Below are positions 1 to 8,333 of a stretch of DNA of 64,000 nucleotides, one piece after another; the stretch's first letter is position 1, and each line of letters starts with the position of its first letter. Below the pieces are notes generated by a model. It worked only from the letters and a program-made list of their open reading frames with translations. It was not told the DNA's origin and did not search any database. Source of the stretch: CAWAND01 sp963797485 (GTDB taxonomy: Bacteria > Chloroflexota > Anaerolineae > Anaerolineales > E44-bin32); NCBI GenBank assembly GCA_963797485.1, contig CAWCPF010000001.1, forward strand, positions 62,001 through 126,000, read 5' to 3'. The position numbers and the translations under genes are program-made.

Positions 1-321
1 GACTCTCAAGCCGAGAGTGGACAAAACTACAGCGGGTATGTGGATCGCAACACGGGGATTTGGCTCGAGCAAGCCCGCACGACCACCGACCAGGCTCGCC
101 GTTTCCAGCTCTACCAGAGCTTTCAACACCGCTTCCAAGATCAGGTGCCCGCCATCTTGCTCTTCCACCCAGTCTACACGTATGCGATCAGTGCCGAAGT
201 CAACGGTGTCAGCATGGGCCCCGTTCTGGATCCCAGCGACCGGTTTGCGAACATCGTCGACTGGTACCTGCTCTCAAAACGCACTTTGAGCACGGTCACT
301 GCCCCAAGCCCGACCCCGTGA
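1..321 (+). CDS. Family 5 extracellular solute-binding protein, C-terminal fragment
   Basis: The frame is open from base 1 and ends at TGA 319-321, so only about the last 106 residues are present. The segment VPAILLFHPVYTYAIS followed by a short V.G turn and an N-I-.DWYL end is the usual C-terminal lobe of peptide/oligopeptide ABC substrate-binding proteins (SBP_bac_5 family). Such proteins are lipid-anchored or periplasmic and hand oligopeptides or similar solutes to an ABC permease. The permease genes would be to the left and are not visible. The stop codon overlaps the promoter region of the next gene. Family assignment is good; substrate unknown. Confidence 0.75.
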   Translation, partial: DSQAESGQNYSGYVDRNTGIWLEQARTTTDQARRFQLYQSFQHRFQDQVPAILLFHPVYTYAISAEVNGVSMGPVLDPSDRFANIVDWYLLSKRTLSTVTAPSPTP

Positions 322-345
322 CATGGCCGGGCCCCATGGTATAAT
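318..345 (+). promoter_or_regulatory. Sigma70-type promoter of the S1-domain gene
   Basis: GTGACA (318-323), 16-bp spacer, TATAAT (340-345) with an extended -10 TGG at 337-339. Predicted start of transcription is near 352, giving a leader of about 75 nt that contains the Rex-like palindrome at 378-395. Confidence 0.7.
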
Positions 346-377
346 CCGCCGCTGGCCGACCTCACGCCACGCCCACA

Positions 378-395
378 TTGTGAAACTCTTCACAA
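378..395. promoter_or_regulatory. Rex-like operator, site 1
   Basis: TTGTGAAACTCTTCACAA: two perfect 7-bp arms around a 4-bp centre, the known form of the Rex redox-repressor operator. It lies about 25 nt downstream of the predicted transcription start and 31 nt before the ATG of the S1-domain gene, a position suited to repression by blocking polymerase. Confidence 0.65.
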
Positions 396-426
396 GCGTA
401 CCCTCCCGCTCGAAAAGGTATCCCTT

Positions 427-1137
427 ATGAGCCAGACGCCGCTCAAAGAACTTCAATCCAACCAGGCCCTTTCGGGGCGCGTAGTGCGCATTGAACTGTA
501 CGGGGCATTCATCGATGTTGGGGCTGAGAAAGAAGGCCTGGTCCACATTTCGATGCTGAAGGGCGGGCGCGTAAACCGGGTCGAAGACGTCGTCCAGGCG
601 GGCCAGGAAGTGCAGGTCTGGGTCCATCGGGTGGACGCCAAGGCCGGTCGGCTAGAGCTGACCATGATCCGCCCCGTGGATCTGAAATGGCAGGACATCA
701 AGCCGGGCCTGAGGCTCAAGGGCAAAATCGTCCGGCTGGAGAGTTTTGGAGCCTTTGTGGACGTGGGCGCAGAAAGGCCCGGACTGATCCACGTGAGCGA
801 AATGAGCGTGGACTACGTCAAGTCGCCTTCCGAGATCGTGAGCGTGGGGGATGAAGTCGAGGTCTCGGTCCTGGATGTGGACCGCAAGAAGCGCCAGATC
901 CGGCTGAGCATGAAGGTGGTCGATAAGGAAGAGCTGGTTGAGGAGGACGTGCCTGAGGTACCCCAGCTTACGGCCATGGAAGTGGCGATGCGTCGCGCGC
1001 TCGGTCAAGCTGACCAGGCCCCGCAGCCGGCGGGCACGAACGGCCCCGGCCGGTCCCGGCGATCCCGCAAGGCACAAGAAGACCTGCTCCGCAGGACCCT
1101 CGAGCAGCGCCTGAAGACCGGGACCGGTAAAGAGTAG
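427..1137 (+). CDS. Two-domain S1 RNA-binding protein
   Basis: A 236-residue protein with two S1 OB-fold repeats at about residues 14-83 and 97-167. Each shows the canonical G.V.R.E.(Y/F)GAF.DVGAE..GL.H.S pattern (ALSGRVVRIELYGAF; GKIVRLESFGAFVDVG). The last 65 residues are a charged low-complexity tail, first acidic then Arg/Lys-rich. Proteins of this build bind RNA and act around the ribosome or mRNA; it is too short to be full ribosomal protein S1, and a three-domain S1 protein is encoded separately at 61144-62163. ATG 427 is preceded by AAGG 8 nt upstream. It has its own promoter and a Rex-like palindrome in the leader. Exact role unknown. Confidence 0.85.
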   Translation: MSQTPLKELQSNQALSGRVVRIELYGAFIDVGAEKEGLVHISMLKGGRVNRVEDVVQAGQEVQVWVHRVDAKAGRLELTMIRPVDLKWQDIKPGLRLKGKIVRLESFGAFVDVGAERPGLIHVSEMSVDYVKSPSEIVSVGDEVEVSVLDVDRKKRQIRLSMKVVDKEELVEEDVPEVPQLTAMEVAMRRALGQADQAPQPAGTNGPGRSRRSRKAQEDLLRRTLEQRLKTGTGKE

Positions 1138-1164
1138 TTTCACGCCGGGCACGACAAGCAGAAA

Positions 1165-1188
1165 GGCCGCGGGTCACAACCGGCGGCC
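1165..1188. terminator. Hairpin between convergent genes
   Basis: GGCCGC (1165-1170) pairs with GCGGCC (1183-1188), with an inner GGT/ACC pair and a CACA loop. It sits between the ends of the S1 gene and the opposing DUF1540-like gene and may stop transcription from both sides. There is no U tract. The 12 bases 1175-1186 recur in the hairpin at 16342-16353, also between convergent genes. Confidence 0.45.
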
Positions 1189-1238
1189 GAAGTCCCAAGC
1201 ATCCAGATTGACGCACGTTTTAGGTTTTAGGGTCGAGG

Positions 1239-1484
1239 TTACGCCTCTTCCTCGTCGATCCAATCTTCGTCTTCGGCTTCCTCTTCGTCTTCGTAGAGCT
1301 CCTCTTCTTCCTCATCCCACATCTCTTCAAGCTCCGGATCTTCCCAGGTCTCCTCTTCGGTCACGTCGTCGATGCGCGAGTAGGTCATACAGCCCTCGTC
1401 CGGATCAATTTCCACCCCGGCGGCCCCGCAGTACCCTTCTTCCAGGAAGACGCAATCGATGTAGTGGCATCGGATCCGGGGCAT
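1239..1484 (-). CDS. Small Cys-rich/acidic protein, DUF1540-like
   Basis: An 81-residue protein starting at ATG 1484, fixed by a perfect AGGAGG 6 nt upstream. The N-terminal half holds four cysteines in IRCHYIDCVFLEEGYCGA and DPDEGC, the spacing seen in DUF1540-type putative metal-binding domains. The C-terminal half is almost entirely Glu/Asp with some Trp, so the protein is extremely acidic. No catalytic motif is visible. It lies just downstream of the VKOR gene on the same strand (17-bp gap), so co-expression with the moeA-VKOR pair is likely. Function unknown; metal binding is an inference from the cysteines. Confidence 0.7.
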   Translation of the reverse strand: MPRIRCHYIDCVFLEEGYCGAAGVEIDPDEGCMTYSRIDDVTEEETWEDPELEEMWDEEEEELYEDEEEAEDEDWIDEEEA

Positions 1485-1501
1485 CACACTCCTCCTGTTT
1501 T

Positions 1502-1966
1502 CTAGAGCGCCTGGGATGAGGATTGCCTCAGCAGAACCAGGCTGATTATCCACAGCCCGAGCATGATCAGAGCTGAGGCCGCACAAAACGGGCAAATGGC
1601 GTGGAGGACGGCCAGCTCGATGTAAGTCAAATAAGCGGAGTACAACACGCCGACCGTCGTCAGGCCAAAAAGGACGAGGCCGAGGTCATCGCCCGCCCGC
1701 CCCCTGCGAAGAATGGCGGCCACGACCATCACGATCGACAAGTATCCGACGGCCCCTAAGACGGCGACGGGCAGCCCTCCGACTTGCGAGTAGATGCTGG
1801 TGTTGACCGTCTCGCAGTCCCCGATGCCGGCGCAGGCCGCCGTCGTACCGGCCAACTTGATCCACGAAAGATATGCCGAATTGGCCAGTCCGAGCAACCC
1901 CAGAATCAGAGCCCCGACCATCCAGGAATGTCCCTGGGCCTCGCCCGTCTGCGTCGTCGGGGTCAA
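1502..1966 (-). CDS. Vitamin K epoxide reductase (VKOR) family protein
   Basis: A 154-residue membrane protein with four to five predicted helices. It has the VKOR signature: a loop cysteine pair (C45 and C51 in CAGIGDCETVN), a conserved SQVGGLPVAVLG segment, and a CPFC redox motif on a later helix. Bacterial VKORs reoxidise DsbA-like partners using quinone and so drive disulfide formation outside the cytoplasm. The start is TTG 1966, overlapping the moeA stop as TTGA; Met16 is an alternative. No thioredoxin domain is fused here; the TlpA/CcdA genes at 46.6-48.0 kb act in the same chemistry. Family certain, start moderately certain. Confidence 0.88.
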   Translation of the reverse strand: MTPTTQTGEAQGHSWMVGALILGLLGLANSAYLSWIKLAGTTAACAGIGDCETVNTSIYSQVGGLPVAVLGAVGYLSIVMVVAAILRRGRAGDDLGLVLFGLTTVGVLYSAYLTYIELAVLHAICPFCAASALIMLGLWIISLVLLRQSSSQAL

Positions 1967-3213
1967 TTCGGGGCCCCCAGCATCCAGGCCGTGAGCGGCG
2001 ATCCTTTGGGGAGCCGTAGCGCGCCGGCCGGCACGATTGCCAGCGCGTTGGCGGCCACCAAGGACGACATGACCGCCGAGTCCTGGCTCCCGGTCAACAC
2101 CGCCCGAAAGGCGCCATCCTCCCAGCGCACACTGGCCCTCAGATAGCTTTCGCGTCCATCGGATTCGATATCCTCATCCAACTCGACCTGCACAGTCCAG
2201 TTCCCCGGGCGGGTCACGCCGAGCATGGCCCCGAGCATCGGGCGGACGAAAACAACGAAGGTCACCCAGGCAGACACCGGGTTGCCAGGCAGGCCCACGA
2301 AGGGCACTCCTCCGAAATGGCCAAAAGCCAGAGGCTTTCCAGGCCGGATGTTAACCCGCCAGAACCCCAGATCGCCGTGGGCTTCGACGACGGTGCGGAC
2401 AAAGTCGAAGGCGCCCATGCTGACGCCTGCTGTGGACAGGATCAGATCGGCCTTGACCTCGACGGCCCGATTGAGGTGCTCCAGCACGGCCTCGGGCGAG
2501 TTGGCCACAATTCCCAGGGGGCGGGCGTCTCCCCCGGCGGATGTGACCAGACCAGCCAAAGTGAAACCGTTAGAATCGTGGATCTTACCCGGCGTGAGCG
2601 GTTGTTCGGGCGGCAAGAGCTCATCCCCTGTGGATAGAATGGCAACCCTAGGGCGGCGCACAACGTCGGGACGCGCCACGCCCAGGGCGGCCAAAAGCCC
2701 GAGGTCTTGAGGCCGCAGAGCATGGCCCGCCTGAAAGACCGTCTCGCCCTGCCGAATGTCCAGCCCGGCGGGTCTCACGAAGTCCCCTGCCCTGGCAGCC
2801 TGTTCGACCTCGATGATTGCGGGCAACTTCTCCCCGGCCATCGGCCGGCTGTTTGCCGTGTTCTCAACCGGGACGACAGAATCGGCCCCGGGCGGCAGCG
2901 GACCACCGGTCATGATGCGGGCAGCCTGCCCCGGCCCAACTGTGGGCAAATGCGCGCTGCCGGCGGCCACATCTGCGGCGACCTGAAGCGTCACGCGATG
3001 ATCGGGGCTGGCCGCCCGCACATCTTCGGCGCGCACGGCATAACCATCCATCGACGAGTTGGCGAAAGGCGGCAGGTCGGTCGAGGCTACGATGGACGAG
3101 GCCAGGACCCGGCCCAGCCCCTCGGCCAGAGGAACCGACTCCGACTCCAACCGATGCAGGTCGGCTACCAGCCTGGCCAGCGCCTCATCTACACTCAAAG
3201 TCGCGTTTGCCAT
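1963..3213 (-). CDS. moeA: Molybdopterin molybdenumtransferase MoeA
   Basis: About 416 residues, the normal MoeA length. It inserts molybdate into adenylated molybdopterin in the last step of molybdenum cofactor synthesis (cytoplasmic). Motifs include NSSMDGYAVRAEDV, MTGGPLPPGAD, STGDEL, the MoCF-binding STAGVSMGAFDFV, and GLPGNPVS, followed by the small C-terminal beta domain. Start ATG 3213 (second of two tandem ATGs) gives a GAGG box with better spacing than 3216. It has its own strong promoter at 3242-3269. A second MoCF-fold gene (mogA/moaB type) lies at 49499-50014. VKOR follows with a 4-nt overlap. Confidence 0.95.
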   Translation of the reverse strand: MANATLSVDEALARLVADLHRLESESVPLAEGLGRVLASSIVASTDLPPFANSSMDGYAVRAEDVRAASPDHRVTLQVAADVAAGSAHLPTVGPGQAARIMTGGPLPPGADSVVPVENTANSRPMAGEKLPAIIEVEQAARAGDFVRPAGLDIRQGETVFQAGHALRPQDLGLLAALGVARPDVVRRPRVAILSTGDELLPPEQPLTPGKIHDSNGFTLAGLVTSAGGDARPLGIVANSPEAVLEHLNRAVEVKADLILSTAGVSMGAFDFVRTVVEAHGDLGFWRVNIRPGKPLAFGHFGGVPFVGLPGNPVSAWVTFVVFVRPMLGAMLGVTRPGNWTVQVELDEDIESDGRESYLRASVRWEDGAFRAVLTGSQDSAVMSSLVAANALAIVPAGALRLPKGSPLTAWMLGAPN

Positions 3214-3241
3214 CATGCCTCGGCCCGTGAAGAACCGCCGG

Positions 3242-3269
3242 ATTATATCATCCGATGCGAGGGGATCAA
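3242..3269 (-). promoter_or_regulatory. Promoter of moeA
   Basis: On the minus strand TTGATC (3269-3264), 16-bp spacer, TATAAT (3247-3242) with extended -10 TGA. Predicted start near 3235, about 20 nt before the moeA ATG. The -35 overlaps the end of the relA/spoT frame. Confidence 0.7.
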
Positions 3270-5438
3270 CCTGGGGAGATTCGTCGGGCCTCAAGGACGT
3301 TGGGGAGGGCCTCGAGCCGGTTCAGCGTGCGACTGAGCTGCTGAACGTCGGTTACCTCCATCACCAAATCAAAGACCGCCAGGCTGTTGCTGGTCGAGAT
3401 GTGAGCGGATGACATGCTGATGCCCTCGTTCGAAACCAGCGTGGACACATCCCGCATCAAGCCCTCGCGGTCATAGGCGCTGATTCGGACCGAGACCGGA
3501 TAGGTTTTCTTGACTTGGCCCCAGGTGACCTGCACCAGGCGCTCGCGATCACCTTCCCGGACCCGGAGTACATTCGGACAATCGCGCCGATGAACGGTTG
3601 CGCCACGGCCCCGGGTGATGTAGCCGATGATGGGATCACCTGGCGCCGGCTTACAGCAGCGCGCGAAGGTGGGTGAGCACACCCGTCAACCCAAGCACGC
3701 TGACCTCATCCGGAGCCAGCGGCTCCCCCTCCAGCCTGCCTTCGGGCTCGGGAAGAGCTTCTGGAGCCTCAGGCTCGACAAACTCGCTGATTGCCTTGCC
3801 CAGGTTGATATCGCCAGTGCCGACGGCGGCCAGCAGGTCGTCCACGCTCCCGTAGCCGAGATCCCGCGCGATGCGCTCGTAAGGGATATCGTCGATGCCT
3901 AGCCGACGCAGTTCCCGCTCGAGCAGGGACCGCCCATGGGAGACATTTTGCTCGCGGTTCTGGCGCTTGAACCACTGCCGGATCTTGCCTCGGGCGCGCT
4001 GGCTACGTACCATCTCAAGGCTGGGATTCAGCCAGTCGCGGCTCGGTCCACCACGCTTGGCGGTCAGGATCTCGACCGATCGCCGGTTTGCAGCTTGTAG
4101 TCCAGCGCGGACAAGTTTGCCGTTGACCTTGGCGCCGCGGCACTGGTGACCGATCTCGGTATGGATGTGGTATGCGAAATCCAGTGGCGTCGAGCCTGCC
4201 GGCAGATCGATGATGTCGCCCTCGCGGGGTGAAGGCGTACACACGGTCTTCGAAGACATCTGACTTCATGGCCTCGACAAATTCGCTGGCGTCGTCAATG
4301 TCCTGGCGCCATTCCATGAGCCTCACGCAGCCACAGGATGCGTTGCTCGAGCGCTTCGTCGCGTCTGCCGGCCTTCCTTGTAGCGCCAGTGGGCGGCAAT
4401 CCCCAGCTCGGCGTTCTCATGCATCTCGGGCGTGCGTATTTGGAGCTCGAGAGTCTTGCCCGTCATCGTAGACGACCGCCGTGTGCAGCGACTGGTAGAA
4501 GTTATCCTTGGGCGTGGCGATGTAGTCGTCAAACTGGCCGGGGAGGGCCTCCACAAGTTGTGGATGATGCCGAGCGCAAAATAGCAGGTGGGACTGGTCG
4601 TCGACGATGACCCGCACCGCCCGCACGTCGTAGACTTCGTCAAAGGCACCTCCTTGCGTTCCATCTTCTATAGATCGAGTAGATGTGCTTGGGCCGGCCG
4701 AGTGAGGTCGGCCTCGATGTTGTGCTCCGGCAGCAAGGCCTCGCACATGCTCGACCGATGTTGATGTCAACGTCATGCTTCGCGGTCGGCCTGGTGTTCG
4801 GCGATCTGGTCGGCGATTTCGTGAAAGCGCTCGGGTATGGTATAGCGAAAGCTGAGGTCTTCCAGCTCCCACTTCAGCTGCCAGATGCCCAGCCGGTTGG
4901 CCAGGGGCGCGAAGATTTCCAGGGTTTCGCGGCAATGCGGGCCTGCTTTTCCGGGCCGGATGTGACAGGGTGCGCATGTTGTGCAGGCGGTCGGCCAACT
5001 TGATGAGCACTACGCGCACGTCGTCGCCCATGGCCAGGAAGGTCTTGCGCAGCGTTTCCTTGGCCAGATCGATGCGGAAGGCTTTTGCCGATTTCTCTCC
5101 ACTCGCCGCCGGCAGACGCGCGGCAAATGCGTCAACTTGGTGACGCCATCTACGAGCTGGGCGATCTCTTCGCCGAAGTCGCGGCGAATATCGCCCAGTG
5201 TCACGGGTGTGTCTTCGACCGTGTCGTGGAGCAGAGCTGCCGCCAGCACAGGCACCGGCGCGCCGAGATCCTGGAGGATGGATGCCACCGCCAGGCAGTG
5301 ATTGATGTACGCCTCTCCCGACGCACGTTTCTGGCCCAGGTGCCCTTTTTCCGCCACACGAAAGGCGCGCTGGAGCACCTCTCGATCAGCGGGAGAGGTC
5401 AATTCAGGCAAGCCGTCGAGTAGTGACTTCAAATTCAT
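3266..5438 (-). pseudogene. relA: RelA/SpoT-type (p)ppGpp synthetase/hydrolase, heavily frameshifted
   Basis: All domains of a long RSH enzyme can be read in order, but in alternating frames: HD hydrolase (LLHDTVEDTPVT, then KLADRLHNMRTL), synthetase (GRPKHIYSIY, FDEVYDVRAVRVIV, ATPKDNFYQSLHT, LELQIRTPEMH), TGS (EGDIIDLPAGSTPLDFAYHI), zinc/helical region (ARCCKPAPGD) and C-terminal ACT (DREGLMRDVSTLVSNEG). At least eight to ten frame changes lie between about 3660 and 5130, most of them in 4250-5130. The intact protein would make and break the alarmone (p)ppGpp in stringent control. Because conserved motifs survive in every frame, this is either very recent inactivation or locally poor sequence. 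Start ATG 5438. Confidence 0.85.
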
Positions 5439-5457
5439 TCGGTCTTCGCCCCACCGA

Positions 5458-5487
5458 AGTATAGTCGCGGGCCGTTGGGCGCTTCAA
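5458..5487 (-). promoter_or_regulatory. Promoter of the relA/spoT homologue
   Basis: On the minus strand TTGAAG (5487-5482), 18-bp spacer, TATACT (5463-5458). Predicted start near 5451, so the leader before ATG 5438 is only about 13 nt, with no clear Shine-Dalgarno sequence. The rest of 5439-5759 shows no gene, only this promoter and the terminator below. Confidence 0.55.
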
Positions 5488-5662
5488 GGGGGCCGTAGGA
5501 CCGGGACGGGAAAAGGGCGGGGGACGAACTCCAGGGGAGCGAGCGCGTGGCCGAGGGCACCCGCTGACAAGCGGCCGGATTGCAGGCGTCATCGCCCGCG
5601 TGGCTTCAAAGCACGGGACGACCCGAATCCGGGCACGGCCAACTTATAAGAGAGGGATGGGG

Positions 5663-5701
5663 ACAAAAACGAGAACGGGCCGCCTCACTTGAAACGGCCC
5701 G
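5663..5701 (-). terminator. Intrinsic terminator of the parvulin/rps operon
   Basis: A perfect 7-bp stem CGGGCCG (5676-5682) / CGGCCCG (5695-5701) with a 12-nt loop. On the minus strand it is followed by GTTCTCGTTTTTGT (complement of 5663-5675), a T-rich run. It lies about 60 bp after the stop of the parvulin gene. Confidence 0.65.
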
Positions 5702-5759
5702 CGATATTCGCCTGAACCCCGCCCTTAAGCCGGGCCGGCGGAATCGTCAGCAACCAAGG

Positions 5760-6995
5760 TTATGGACCGCTTTGCAGTGTCGGGATGAGCTGGGGCGCAT
5801 CACCCAGGACCTCGACGGAACTGGCCGTGCGCTGGTCCTGCAGCCATGAGTTGAAGGCCGACTGGACGAGCTGATTATAGGTCGTGTCATCCACGGCTCT
5901 GGTTTCTTTGCCCAAGATCTGGACAATGTGCCAGCCAAACTGCGTCTGGACGGGATCGGAAACTTGCCCGACGGCTGTCTCAAAGGCTACCTTCTCGAAC
6001 TCGGCGACCATCTGACCTCGCGCAAACCATCCCAGGTCCCCGCCGCTGTCCTTGTTCGAAGTGTCAGTGGAGTAGGTCTTGGCCAAAGCCTCCCACAACT
6101 CTCCGGCCTTGAAACGCTTCAAGACGTCTTGAGCCGTGGCTTCGTCGGCCACAAGAATGTGGCGGGCGTGCACCATCTCCTGATCACGCGGCACGGCAGC
6201 CCGGAAGGCTTCGACAAGCTTATCTCCGTACAGACTTGCCCGTACATACGCCCGGTAGTCATCTTCCGTGACATCAACAGTGCGCAAATCCCCCAGGTAG
6301 GTCTGGTAGATCGCCTTGAAAGATTCCTCGGTGAACGGCGTGGACGTCGGCCCCGGGGTGAACGTCGGCGGCGTGGTCGGGCTCGGCCCCTGTGTGGGTG
6401 TTACAGATGGCGTAATGGAGGCCTGCTCCGTCGGGTTCAAAGTTGCCGTGGGCGGGATGACAGGCGTCGGCTGGGGCGTAGGCGTGCCGTTGGGGTAGTA
6501 CTGGAAAGACGACTGGATAGAGTCGCTGACCTCCTGATCCGTGACGGTTATGCCCCGTTTTTCGGCCTCGCGCCGGATAAGGATGTCCTGGATCATTTTC
6601 TCCTGAACGTTCTGAGCCATAAGCGTTGGGTCGCCGATTTGCAGCTGGATCTGATTGAGCTGTTGCTGGACCTGAGCGGAAATCTGAGCGTCGCTGGCGA
6701 ATATCTGTGCCAGCTGTTGGTAAGAGTTGTATTTGCTCTGCAGGTCCTGCATCATCAGCTTGGCGGTGGCCTGAAACTCGTGCGCCGTGATGACCTGGCC
6801 GTCGACAGTGACCACAGGCTGCTGGGGCTGAAGGTAGTTGATGTCGTAATAGCCATAGCCAAGGATGCCGAGCAGCAACAAGACCGTGGCTCCGGCGGCA
6901 ATCAAGACCAACAGCCGGACACGCGCCTCGCGTTGTGCCCTGGCGAGATGCTTGCGGTGGAGCGGCGGGGGGGCAGCTGGCTTGCGAGCCGACAT
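5760..6995 (-). CDS. Membrane-anchored parvulin-type peptidyl-prolyl isomerase (SurA/PpiC-like foldase)
   Basis: 411 residues. A short basic cytoplasmic tail is followed by one membrane anchor (about 27-48) and an exported part. Residues 60-170 resemble the SurA N-terminal chaperone region (IRREAEKRGITVTDQEV). Residues about 170-222 are a Pro/Thr-rich linker inserted inside it. A parvulin domain spans about 272-362 (ARHILVADEATAQDVL, GGDLGWFARGQMV, FGWHIVQI). Such proteins catalyse cis-trans proline isomerisation and help fold secreted proteins outside the membrane. It follows rpsR by 76 bp on the same strand. The Pro/Thr linker is typical of exported Chloroflexota proteins. Confidence 0.88.
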   Translation of the reverse strand: MSARKPAAPPPLHRKHLARAQREARVRLLVLIAAGATVLLLLGILGYGYYDINYLQPQQPVVTVDGQVITAHEFQATAKLMMQDLQSKYNSYQQLAQIFASDAQISAQVQQQLNQIQLQIGDPTLMAQNVQEKMIQDILIRREAEKRGITVTDQEVSDSIQSSFQYYPNGTPTPQPTPVIPPTATLNPTEQASITPSVTPTQGPSPTTPPTFTPGPTSTPFTEESFKAIYQTYLGDLRTVDVTEDDYRAYVRASLYGDKLVEAFRAAVPRDQEMVHARHILVADEATAQDVLKRFKAGELWEALAKTYSTDTSNKDSGGDLGWFARGQMVAEFEKVAFETAVGQVSDPVQTQFGWHIVQILGKETRAVDDTTYNQLVQSAFNSWLQDQRTASSVEVLGDAPQLIPTLQSGP

Positions 6996-7071
6996 CTAGT
7001 TCTCCCCCGCGAGCATGCCCAAAGACCGGCAGCGGCCCAAAGATTTGTGGTTTGCGATCATGGGCGGAGGC

Positions 7072-7434
7072 TTACCGGCGGCTTTCGCCGGTGTACGACA
7101 ACAGCGCCATGTGCCGAGCGCGTTTGACCGCTTTGGCAATCATGCGCTGATGGCGGGCGCACGATCCGGTTTCGCGCCGGCCGCGTATTTTGCCTTGGTC
7201 CGTCACCAACCGACGAAGCACGTCCGTCTGCCGGTAGTTGATAACCTTGGTCTTCTCCGTGCAAAACTGGCACACGCGGGGCCGACGGCTAAACCGGCCT
7301 CGCGGCCCGCCGCGTGACGGCCTCCGCTCTGAGAAATCGGCGCCGGATCGGGGTGCTCTTCCGCCGCCTTCATCTGATTCTCCGACCTCGATTTCCTCTT
7401 CCAGTTCGTCTTCGTTCTCAAAATCGTCAGCCAC
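7072..7434 (-). CDS. rpsR: 30S ribosomal protein S18 with acidic N-terminal extension
   Basis: 120 residues; the conserved S18 core is residues about 50-117 (KTKVINYRQTDVLRRLVTDQ, GKIRGRR, HQRMIAKAVKRARHMALL). It carries cysteines at CQFC and TGSCARH, so it is a zinc-type (C+) S18. The first 25 residues are highly acidic (Glu/Asp) and the next 25 are Arg/Gly-rich, an extension not found in most S18 proteins, which are about 75-80 residues. The start is GTG 7434 with GAGGAG 8 nt upstream. S18 binds S6 in the small-subunit platform, matching the rpsF-ssb-rpsR order. Confidence 0.95.
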   Translation of the reverse strand: MADDFENEDELEEEIEVGESDEGGGRAPRSGADFSERRPSRGGPRGRFSRRPRVCQFCTEKTKVINYRQTDVLRRLVTDQGKIRGRRETGSCARHQRMIAKAVKRARHMALLSYTGESRR

Positions 7435-7545
7435 TCTGTTGTCTCCTCATCCATCGGCCGGACCAATTGAGACTCGGCCTATGCCATGGATTGATCGTCA
7501 TCCAGTCACAAAAACATCCCGGCCAGCTGCTTCCGAGAGCCGATT

Positions 7546-7962
7546 TCACCCTTCGGAGATCGACGGCTCCCCCTGGGGGGACTTCTCGATCTGGTCGGCC
7601 GCCGTTCCGGCCGACTGCGCAACCGCCCGGCCGTCATCCAGCATGATCATCTCTCTGGCTACCACCTCGACCGCCGAACGCTCGATTCCGGAATCGTCCT
7701 GCCAGCTCCGAGTTTGGAGCCGACCTTCGATGTAGACTCTCTGACCTTTCCGAAGGTACTGATTGCAGACCTCTGCCAGCCCGCCCCAGGCAATGACATT
7801 GAACCATTCGGCTTGTTCTCGCCGCTCACCTTCCGGATCGTGCCACACGGACGTCACGCCCAGGCTGAAGCTCGTCACAGGCTTCCCGCTGCCCGTATAA
7901 CGCATCTCTGGGTTTCGACCCAGTTGGCCGATCAGGATGACCTTGTTCAGGCCGCGGCCCAT
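7546..7962 (-). CDS. ssb: Single-stranded DNA-binding protein
   Basis: 138 residues with a complete OB fold: NKVILIGQLGRNPEMRYT, then EWFNVIAWGGLAEVC and GQRVYIEGRLQTRSW. SSB coats single-stranded DNA in replication and repair. The tail after residue about 108 is short and ends GEPSISEG, without the DDDIPF-type acidic tip used by many bacterial SSBs to recruit partners. It lies between rpsF and rpsR, the standard bacterial order, and is presumably cotranscribed with them. Confidence 0.96.
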   Translation of the reverse strand: MGRGLNKVILIGQLGRNPEMRYTGSGKPVTSFSLGVTSVWHDPEGERREQAEWFNVIAWGGLAEVCNQYLRKGQRVYIEGRLQTRSWQDDSGIERSAVEVVAREMIMLDDGRAVAQSAGTAADQIEKSPQGEPSISEG

Positions 7963-8005
7963 AACTCGCTCCTCGCCCCGCTCCGCTTGGCTGGCATTTT
8001 GTCCG

Positions 8006-8296
8006 TCAGACCTCGTCCTTCAGCGTGATCATGAATTGCATGACATCTTCGTTGAGCTTGAGTTCTCGTTCCAGCGAGCCCGTCGCCTGGGGCGGCATCT
8101 GGCTGTTGACAAACAAGTAGTACCCATCGCGGTTGTTCTCGATGGGATAAGCTAGCCGCCGGCGACCCCAGCGCTCAACGTCCACTGTTTGCCCGTCGAC
8201 AGCGGAGATCCATCCTTTAACCTTTTCTTCGAAAGCCTGGAGTGCCTGATCGTCAAGATCGGGATTTACAATGACAGCCACTTCGTAGTTGCGCAT
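8006..8296 (-). CDS. rpsF: 30S ribosomal protein S6
   Basis: 96 residues starting at ATG 8296, which has a strong AAGGAGG 7 nt upstream; the frame is open a little further but without a start signal. The S6 fold is clear: MRNYEVAVIVNPDLDD, WGRRRLAYPIENNRDGYYL and the helix LERELKLNEDVMQFMI. S6 pairs with S18 on the 30S platform. First gene of the rpsF-ssb-rpsR-parvulin run; a promoter and hairpin leader precede it. Confidence 0.97.
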   Translation of the reverse strand: MRNYEVAVIVNPDLDDQALQAFEEKVKGWISAVDGQTVDVERWGRRRLAYPIENNRDGYYLFVNSQMPPQATGSLERELKLNEDVMQFMITLKDEV

Positions 8297-8333
8297 CCTG
8301 CAACCTCCTTTCCTCGGGATTGCCCCCAACTCA

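Noticed and set aside
378..395. CRP- or FNR-type site
   Set aside because: The TGTGA-N6-TCACA core also fits CRP, but the flanks here are T before and A after the core in all five copies, as in Rex sites; CRP prefers the reverse and FNR uses TTGAT-N4-ATCAA. CRP-family binding is not fully excluded.
5928..7127. A 399-codon plus-strand frame opposite the parvulin gene
   Set aside because: Arg/Gly/Leu-rich shadow typical of high-GC antisense; the minus strand has the anchor, SurA-like and parvulin motifs.
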